DNA of 64,000 nucleotides from Inia geoffrensis (lineage: Eukaryota > Chordata > Mammalia > Artiodactyla > Iniidae): contig CM070905.1 in the NCBI GenBank assembly GCA_036417435.1, forward strand, positions 20,747,592 through 20,811,591, in the 5' to 3' direction. Made by a program: the position numbers and the translations under genes. The notes beneath the pieces were generated by a model. It was not told the DNA's origin and did no database searches. It saw only the letters and a list, made by a program, of their open reading frames with translations. Below are positions 56,750 to 64,000 of the stretch, one piece after another. The stretch's first letter is position 1. The number at the start of each line of letters is the position of its first letter.

Positions 56750-58300
56750 ACTACGTGCTAAACCTCAAGGTCAAGGAAAAAAAGGAGTGGCTACAGAAGA
56801 GGTCTGGCAGGGCCCTTTTCGTCAGGGAGCTTACAGGTTCATGGGGGAGAAGGATCTTCTCCATAAAGCATAAACTGCCAGCAGTTACCAGTTTTCTGCT
56901 CAGCCACATGGTGTCTGTCCTCACCCCTGGACCTCTGCTTCCGTCCTACCGTCTGCCCGGGATGTCCTGTGACTTCTCACCGGGGAAATCATGTGCATGC
57001 TTCAAAGTCTGCGTTCCCCTTTGCGTCATTCTCACCCACAACCTCTGGACTGCACACTCCTGCTTGTTTATCTTCGCAGCCCCAGGGGACCCGAGTGGCG
57101 ATTTGTGCCATGCAGAAGTTCAATGAACATTTGGAACATTTAGATGAAACCCCACACTGATTTGAGGAAGATGGGGGAAACTTATTGATACGTGAAATGA
57201 CCGTCTCTTGACCAATTTAAAAAATATCCCACGGTGAACCCGGGCCAAACTCATGAGATGGAACTCCCTACATATCATCTCAGGCTAAGACCTTGGCATT
57301 GGCTTTAAGCCAAGTGCCAAGAGTTCCCCAAATAATTAAACCATTTTGGTAATTGTCTTCTATACAAGCCCCTGTTTCTAGAGAATATCTTTTGTACGTT
57401 TTTTGTTGTATAGAAAAAAAGGGGCCAAATAACTTATTCCTCTCCTGCTTTCTCACTAACATCTTCTAAATCCCACCACCTCACAAAAGGAATTTTTTTA
57501 AAAAAATCAAAATGAGAACAATAATTTTATGTGACAGGATTATTTATATGGCTGTTCTCCCCATGATGAATCCATCCAGGGGCTCAGCACCTCCCCCAGA
57601 TGCCAATTCATAAATCAGGAAATGCTATTACCCACTGGCTGTAAAACAGCCCACACCAACACAGAGGACTCATTTCAGAAGCAGCTGCCCCATTTCCAGG
57701 ACAGAAATGAGTTCAGAAAAATCCACTTGGCTGTCCAGACGGAGGAGAAATGTCTTTTATTTGGTAAATAATCAGTCTTTCCCTCCTCTCAATCCCTTCT
57801 CCCCTAGAAATACGTAGAATTAATGGCACAGATATATGCCATTCCACAGAAATAATAATCACAGAACTAACTAGATTGAAGTGGGGCAAAGAACAAGAGT
57901 GAAGGTGGTGAGGGACCTGCAGACTTCCTGGGAGACCTTTCCTATTACCTTAAATGCAGTTTGTGAATAAACAGCTTGGAGACAATTTAGTGAAAGTCCT
58001 CCTTTCAGTGTATGCCTCCTGCAAGCTCTCATCAAGGGCAGGCAGAGAACCACGGAACAGGGTTGGGAAGGAGGGAGTCATCACAGAAAAGACTGCAGAG
58101 AGTGGTTGTTGGATTTGTTGGTGATTCCTCCAAAGTATTCACGTACATTTTTATCTCAATGGATATGTGTTGGAATGGGGAGGGGCCATAAAGAGGGTTA
58201 AAGGAAAAAGTAGAAAGGAGAGAGATTGAGAAGGAAGGTGGCAGGAAAACTCTTCTGGGGGTATGACCATAGTCACTTGGCAAATAGGAAAGGTGCAGAA
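56750..58300. other. Unique intronic sequence; motif-rich patch 57485-57775
   Basis: No gene or named repeat is seen. The patch at 57485-57775 ('gattatttatatggctg', 'aattcataaatcagg', 'ggctgtaaaacagcc', 'tttggtaaataatcag') is AT-rich with several homeobox/forkhead-like words and may be regulatory. Part of it, ggctgtaaaacagcc, is an inverted repeat with 6-base arms. Confidence 0.4.
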
Positions 58301-58304
58301 GTAG

Positions 58305-58640
58305 GCACAACGGATGATGCTTGTGCGTTTCTGTAGCTTACATTCTGGAGGGGATGGCGATAGACAGTGAACAAGTCGGCAAATAATCAACCAAGATAAT
58401 TTCTCCTAGTGATAAGTGCTATAATGGAAATAAAGCAAAGTCACATGACAGAGAGGAGCTGGAACTAGCAATGGGGGGCAGGTTTAGGCTCGGTGGCCCA
58501 GGAAGCTCTTTCTGAATAGATGACATGTGAGCTGGCCACCGAATGTATGAGGAGAACAGTCTAGACAGAGGGAACAGCACGTGCGAAGAGCTGAAGTAGG
58601 ATACACTTGGTATATTCAAGTAAGAGAAAGATAGTCGCCA
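58305..58640 (-). repeat. L2-like ancient repeat
   Basis: 'gtagcttacattctggagg', 'gataagtgctataatgga', 'caggaagctctttctga' and 'gagggaacagcacgtgcga' match the ancient family at 130 and 46985, in the same orientation. Confidence 0.6.
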
Positions 58641-58649
58641 TGGAGAGAG

Positions 58650-58975
58650 AAGACAGGGGCAAATGGATCCCCACGCCGATGTGTAGGAGACATCTTTGGA
58701 ACTCTCCAACAGGGCCAGGGTAGCACTAGCCTAGCTCCAGGTGTCCGTGACTAATTTTGATCTAATTCGTCTGGTAGAGCAATAATCGGGGAGTTGTGCA
58801 AAAAAAAAAGAAGAGGCCTCTTCTGTCCTTTATTGATTGCCTCGACTGGCCTTGGCTTGAGCATCATCTAGAACAGGAGACAGATGCTCTTTGATAAAAG
58901 AGCAACAGTGATGATAGCTAATATACATACTGCTTAATGTTATCCTGGCAGTGTTTTTTTTTTGTGTGTGGGGGG
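58650..58975. other. Unique intronic sequence
   Basis: No gene or named repeat is recognised. A-run at 58800-58809 and a T/G run at 58952-58978. Confidence 0.45.
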
Positions 58976-58982
58976 GGCTTTG

Positions 58983-59050
58983 TGTTTTGTCTGCTTTATT
59001 GAAGAATAATTAACATAAAATCACCTTTTTAAATGCACAGTTAAATGGTG
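58983..59050 (-). mobile_element. L1M 3' end, minus orientation, part 1
   Basis: 'gctttattgaagaataatt' and 'ataaaatcacctttttaaa' are the reverse complement of an L1M 3' UTR. It appears to resume at about 60085. Confidence 0.65.
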
Positions 59051-59059
59051 GTGATGGAA

Positions 59060-60075
59060 TAGTTTGTATCCCGATTGCAGTGGTGGTCACATGAATCTAT
59101 ACATGTGATAAAATGACAGAACTATATATCTACACACTTTACAGCAATGTCATTTTCTTGGTTTTGATATTACAGCTTTGTAAGATGTAATCATTGGGGG
59201 ACATGGGGTGACGGATACATGGGAGCTTTCTGTACTATCTTTGCAACTTCTCATGAACCTAAAATTATTTCAAAAAAAATTTTGAATTAAAAAGCAAAGT
59301 CAAAAATTATAGATGTAGAAAGAAAGAGAAAAACAATTTTAATTACACTGCAATAATCATTGTAGTTGCAGAGAAGATCCACCATTGGATACAAAAATTA
59401 GTGGGCAAAAGTTGAAGGAGAAACAGGATACTTGCAAAGTCTCAAGGTATTTCTTCCAGATATTTTTTAACTACAAAGGGAAGAATAGTAACTTGACAGT
59501 GGAGAGACCACCTTAGCCAAGCAATCAAGGTTAATTAACATCATCAGTAACAAGACATATCAAAATCATGAACCCCTTGAGAAGATGCACTGAGAAGGAC
59601 ATAATATCACTTCTGTAATAAGTGATATTATTCTTGCCAAAATAAATGGTGTTCTTCTTGCCAAAAATGCATACAGTCATTCTAAATATGCGAAAACCTC
59701 AGACAGACCCAAAATGAAAGACATTCTGCAAAATAACTGGCTAGTATTCATGAAAAGTGTCCAAGCCATGAAGACAAGGAAAGATTGTTAAAAATTAGAG
59801 GTGACTAAGGAGTTAAAATAACTGAGTGGAATGTGAGATCCCAGAATGGAATAGGAAATTAAGTAGAAGAACTGGTGAAGTTAGAATCAGGCCTAGAGTT
59901 CAATTAGTTGTATTTTACCAATGTTAATTTCCTAGTTTTCATAGGCGTAACATGTTTATGTATGCTTTTAACACTAGGGAAACCTAGGTGAAGGGGTTAT
60001 GGGAAATTTTTGACTATACTATTTGTGCGACTTTTCTGTAGATGTAAAGTTAGTTCAAAATAAATAGTTCTCAAA
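59060..60075 (+). mobile_element. L1M 3' ends, plus orientation (two adjacent pieces)
   Basis: The first piece has 'ggtggtcacatgaatctat' and 'caacttctcatgaacctaa' and ends in an A-rich tail near 59285. The second has 'gtggagagaccaccttag', 'cctcagacagacccaaaat' and 'gttcaaaataaatagtt', ending near 60065. Both are old L1M-type 3' UTRs in plus orientation, lying between two halves of a minus L1M. Confidence 0.6.
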
Positions 60076-60084
60076 ATTGAAAAA

Positions 60085-60925
60085 AATGTAAACAATAATG
60101 TAATCACAACTACAGTCCTGATATAGACATTTCCATTCTTTCATGCTCCTTTGCAGTCAATCCCCACCCCCATCACCAGCCCCTGAAATCATCGATCTTC
60201 GTCCTGTCACTATAGTTTTTGCCTTTTCTGATAGTTCATATAAATGGAATCATGTAATAAGTAGTCTTTTGTATCTGGCATTTTTTTACTCAACACAATA
60301 ATTTAGTATTCATTCGTGTTGTTGCTCCTTTTTATTGCTAAGTAGTATTCTATGATACAGCTGTACCTCACTTTATCCACTGACCTATCAAATGATATCT
60401 GGTTGTTTCCAGTTTGGGGAAAAGCTCCTATAAACATTCTCATACAGGTTTTTATATGAGCATAAGTTTTCATTTCTCTTGGGTAAATATCCAAGAGTGG
60501 AATTTCTGGGTCACATTATAAGAAACTACTAAACTGTTTTCCAGGCTGGCTGCATTTTGCGTTTGCACCAGCATAGTATGAGAGTCACAGCTCCTTTTTC
60601 CCATCCTCGCTAACCCTTAGTACTGTCTGTTTTGGGGCAGCTCATTGGTTTGTTTTTTGGGGGAGTGTTTTCGTTTATTTGCCCTTCACATAGATATGTA
60701 GGGATATCTCATCATAGTTTTAATTTGCATTTTCTTGATGACTGATGATGTTAAGCATATTTTCATTTGCTTATTTGCCATGCATATATCTTCATTGTTC
60801 AAATCTTTTGCCTTTTCTAAAAAATTCAGAATGTCTCTTTCCTTATCGTTGAGCTTTGAGAGTTTTTCTATATTATGAAAACAAACTGTCATTTACGTGA
60901 TTTGTAAATATTTTCTCCCAGTCGG
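60085..60925 (-). mobile_element. L1M 3' end and ORF2 end, minus orientation, part 2
   Basis: 'atagttcatataaatggaa', 'gtgttgttgctcctttttat', 'gggtaaatatccaagagtg' and 'ttgcattttcttgatgact' are the reverse complement of L1M ORF2's end and 3' UTR. The ORF2 part is heavily decayed. Confidence 0.8.
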
Positions 60926-60939
60926 TGGCAAGGTTTGGA

Positions 60940-61050
60940 CCCATCTTACAGAATAGCAAACCAAGGCACAGAGAGGTTAAGCAACCTCCCCAAGATTACA
61001 CAGTTCATGAGGGATGAAGATAGGATTCCGCTTCAACAGTCTATACTCTT
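60940..61050 (-). repeat. MIR SINE fragment, minus orientation
   Basis: 'ccaaggcacagagaggtta', 'gcaacctccccaagattac' and 'ggattccgcttcaacagtc' match the reverse MIR order. Confidence 0.7.
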
Positions 61051-61054
61051 AGCC

Positions 61055-61885
61055 CCTCTCTTGTATTGCCTCTGTAGACCCTCGCTCTTCTAGGTAGAGA
61101 CAAAGCTGGATAATCAGCATGACCAGGTCCACTCGCCGGTGGCCCTTCCCCCCTGAGGAAGCTTCAGAGTGACCCTGCAGTCGCCAGTGGGAATCTTTTC
61201 GGTGGGATCTGCCAGAGGCCCTGAAGCCTTTACATGTAGAACTCTGCTACAGAGCATTTATCTATCAATGGAGGACATGCCTTGACAGCCTTCTGGACTC
61301 CATAAGAGTGATCACTCATTAATTAAAATATTTTAACCACGTATAACAGCCACATCTTCAGAAAATAAAAGGGAAACTCTGTTTTCTAAGGATAGCCATT
61401 TCCTGGGTTTATTTTAGTCTCCTTTACCTGCTTTTATAGAGCCTGGTTTGGCAGGCCTAATTAGATGTATCCTCAAGTGTTCAGGAAGTCAGCACCTGTC
61501 ACATACTCCTGCAGGGGATGTGGAAGAAGACAGGCTCTTCTGCAGCTTGAGGTTCTGCAGGTGGGACTCCTGGAATCCAGTTCCTGCTAAAGCCCCCTTC
61601 CCTCGTCTAACTGGAACCTGCCTCTGATCATTTGGGATCTCTTTGGTTCGGTGCAATCTAGAATTACAGAGCTCTCTACATACTTAAAACAAAAACAAAA
61701 ACAAAAAAAAAACCTCTTGGATTTTACCCTATAAACAATAGTGATTCATTGACATGATTTAAGCCGAGGGGATACAGTGACAGACTTGAAAGTCAAACAC
61801 ATCATTCTGATGGCAACACAGTGAACAAATTTTTTTTAAAAAAAAGGGAAATCCAAAAGCTAGTGAGACCAAGTAAGAAGTTTTT
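61055..61885. other. Unique intronic sequence; motif-rich patch 61240-61480
   Basis: No gene or named repeat is seen. The patch at 61240-61480 ('cactcattaattaaaatat', 'ggtttattttagtctcc', 'cctaattagatg') has homeodomain-like words. Poly-A-rich (caaaaa)n at 61687-61712. Confidence 0.4.
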
Positions 61886-61887
61886 GC

Positions 61888-62040
61888 TGTTACTGTGTCC
61901 GGTACTTATTTAATTTAATCTTCACCACAGTGCTTCAAAGTAGTTATTTTTATTTTTATTTTACAGATGAGAAATTGAGAGGTTTGTAATTCACCTGAGG
62001 TCACCCAGCTGGTAAGGGGTAAAGCTGTGATTTTGATAGT
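61888..62040 (-). repeat. MIR SINE, minus orientation
   Basis: 'ggtacttatttaatttaat', 'ttttacagatgagaaattg' and 'aggtcacccagctggtaag' match the reverse MIR order. Confidence 0.8.
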
Positions 62041-62044
62041 TCCA

Positions 62045-62545
62045 TCAGAATTAAGGGCCTGGTTTAAGGCTATACAAAGGTATAGGTTTAAAGGATGCTT
62101 AGGTGGTTAAACAGCCTTGGTGATAACAGCATGTATGGGAGACTAAAGGAGATAAAGGAGTTTAAGATAATTCCTGGGGTTCTCAGCCAACTAGTTCTCA
62201 GAAACTAGTTGTATGATAATGCCATGGACTCAGGTAAGAAATAAGAAATACAGGAGGAAAGCCCTTTCAAACCCTCATGTTTTCCCTCTCCCTGGGAAAG
62301 AGAGTGAAAAAGCACGAGTGTCTTCCACCTGTGCTCTGAATCTTACCCTCTTCAAACATACAAGGGATTTTCTGTCTACATTTTTTAATCTTCTGTTTAT
62401 TCCTGTCCTCTTCTTCTTGCACCTCCATCTTCAGTCAAACTCAAGTTTTGCTTTTCTCTTTTTAACTGCAGCCCCATTTCCTTCCTTTGCCACCAAATAC
62501 ACTGAGTTTGTGATTTAGACTTTCTACTTTCATTTTTTCACTGCC
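62045..62545. other. Intronic sequence without recognised features
   Basis: No gene is seen. The T/C-rich part from 62260 may be an upstream part of the LINE remnant below, but this is uncertain. Confidence 0.4.
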
Positions 62546-62549
62546 AACT

Positions 62550-62760
62550 CTTTCCTCAACCCTTTGCAATCTGGCTTTTCCAATGAGACTACTCTCTTAA
62601 AAAGGTAGCCTGTGACCGCCTCTTGACCAAATCTCATGGTCTCTGTTCAGTTCTCATCCGCTTTGACCTCTGCTTCATGGTCACATCCATCACTCCATGG
62701 CAGTGGTGTCACATTAACTTGGCTTCTTCATACATTGTAGAACTCTGATCATCATAAATC
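62550..62760 (+). repeat. Possible old LINE reverse-transcriptase remnant
   Basis: 'caatctggcttttccaatg', 'gtagcctgtgaccgcctct' and 'tcagttctcatccgctttg' resemble an old eutherian LINE coding fragment that I have seen in many genomes. The clade is not certain, and no open frame remains. Confidence 0.4.
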
Positions 62761-62764
62761 CAAC

Positions 62765-64000
62765 ATAGATTCTTTCACCATTTTAAAAGGAAGTTCAAAA
62801 ATATACTCCTATGCCAAACAGAAACTTCATTCAACCTTTTGGAAACTTTTTTTTTCCATTGCTTTCCCAAACAAACCAACATACAAGTCATCACTGTGGG
62901 GACATTGTCAAATATATTTCATTTTTTTCCCAAGTGAACAAACTTCCTTTCTTCCCTGTATATTTATTTGATGCCTTTGGTAGCAGCATAAAGTTTATTG
63001 TGGTGGTCTTGGTTGTAAGACACCAAAATGATTAACCAAGTGTATGAATTAAGATGGGAAAGGTAGAATAGGATAAGCTTCAAAATTTCAGACTTAATAC
63101 ATGACATTTTATGTCTCATTTATTCAGAGTTTACTAGGGGCCCAGCAGCTCTCCAGAGAAGATTCTTTCCAAGTCGGGGCTTAGGGATAGGGGCTGATTC
63201 CATCTTGCCTCTGCTATATCGGGCACAGTTATATCATTGTTGCTGCAGAGGAAAGAGGGGGCTGGATGGTTACACACCTTAAGCATTTCGGCACAACAGT
63301 TACACATATCACTTCTACTCATACCCCACGGCCAGAATTAGTCACATGGGCCCACATAATTGCAAGGAGGCTGGAAAGCTCAGTTTTGAGGGTGCCTAGG
63401 AAGGAAAAAGGAACCGGATGTGAGTGAGCACTGCTCATTTCTAACGCATTGAGAAGGTCCAAAGAATATTTTCCCATAACATTCCCTAAAACTTCATCCT
63501 CTTGCTATGGGATAAGTACTCTTTTAGCTTTACATTGGTCATGGTTGGTTGAGCAGCAGCTCTACTCAGAGCCAGGCAAAAAAGCATTCCTTCCTATTGT
63601 GGAGGCACTTCAGAGGATAAAAATCGGCGATTCTATATTTCAGCACCGGAACCTGAGGACAGCTCCCTCACATTGTAAAGGATTCTGCCTGAGTATCAGG
63701 TTTCTTAGCAGTACCGATTTCCTGAATTTTTATACAGGAATAGACACACATACAGTCACACACCTGCAGTTACTTACTCCCATTCCTCTATGCCACAAAT
63801 TTGAGCAGCTTCTTTGAGGACCAGGAAGGAGCAGACCATCGAAATGCCGTCCTCTCTAAGTGTTTGGTTGACAAGTCCATCTATATTTTAAGTGACAACC
63901 TCTACTCTCTGCACTTGTGAGGCTGCACTACCTTTCACCCTAATGAAACTGCCAAGTAATTTTGGAACCATGGGGAAAAGTCTGGCTCTAGCCCTCAGGG
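62765..64000. other. Unique intronic sequence to the window end
   Basis: No gene or named repeat is recognised. A 122-codon open frame at 63449-63817 on + has no protein similarity that I know and is probably chance. Confidence 0.45.

Larger units (their letters stand above)
42446..64000 (+). other. PLXNA2: Intron downstream of the plexin exon (partial)
   Basis: About 21.6 kb after the donor contains no recognisable PSI-domain exon (no frame encoding the expected VPVESC-like start). It is taken as the 5' part of the next intron. The repeats and unique stretches in it are listed separately. Confidence 0.7.

Noticed and set aside
1..64000. CRISPR array, operon, phage or bacterial mobile element
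   Set aside because: The sequence is a vertebrate intron. No regular spacer-repeat array exists; tandem repeats here are micro- or minisatellites.
42452..64000. Next plexin exon (PSI domain)
   Set aside because: Searched for the expected Val-Pro-Val-Glu-Ser-Cys start and Cys-Gly-Trp-Cys codons after an AG; none was found.

Overview
The window is ordinary nuclear DNA from a mammal, almost certainly a cetacean. The clearest sign is a set of six young, near full-length tRNA-derived SINEs of the cetacean CHR-2 type. They carry the 'ggcttccctggtggcgcag' head, a poly-A tail and direct flanking repeats. Older SINEs of the same lineage, two almost complete L1 elements of a cetartiodactyl type, and a background of ancient eutherian repeats (MIR, L2, MLT1, MER5, L1M, hAT relics) fit this reading. 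The family names are recognised from memory, not from a search.

Only one protein-coding segment can be supported. It is a 132-base, phase 0-0 exon at 42314-42445 on the + strand, encoding 44 residues from the end of the sema domain of a class A plexin, best matched to PLXNA2. It has a strong pyrimidine tract and CAG acceptor, and a CAG|GTAAGG donor. Everything else therefore reads as intron: about 42.3 kb of the upstream intron and about 21.6 kb of the downstream intron. The neighbouring plexin exons were not seen.

Layout. 1-21 kb is mostly unique intronic sequence with ancient repeats, two MLT1 LTRs, four SINEs and an A/C-only pentanucleotide satellite (10.1-10.6 kb). 21.1-26.9 kb is L1 copy A. 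29-33 kb holds two L1M 3' ends in minus orientation, a DNA transposon and two SINEs. 33.5-39.5 kb is L1 copy B, with a SINE inside its ORF1. 39.5-51 kb holds SINEs and MIRs around the plexin exon. 52.5-53.9 kb contains a decayed hAT-type transposase. 54.5-64 kb has two further DNA transposon remnants, nested ancient L1 fragments, and unique sequence.

No new biological system is supported here. The items most worth a second look are the features shared by the two L1 copies (an ORF1 stop, a changed endonuclease residue, and a swapped 5' UTR block), the hAT transposase relic, the exact palindromes at 8.42 and 2.75 kb, the higher-order pentanucleotide satellite, and a possible intronic polyadenylation site just after the plexin exon. 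Repeat boundaries are read by eye and may be off by tens of bases unless direct repeats are quoted.
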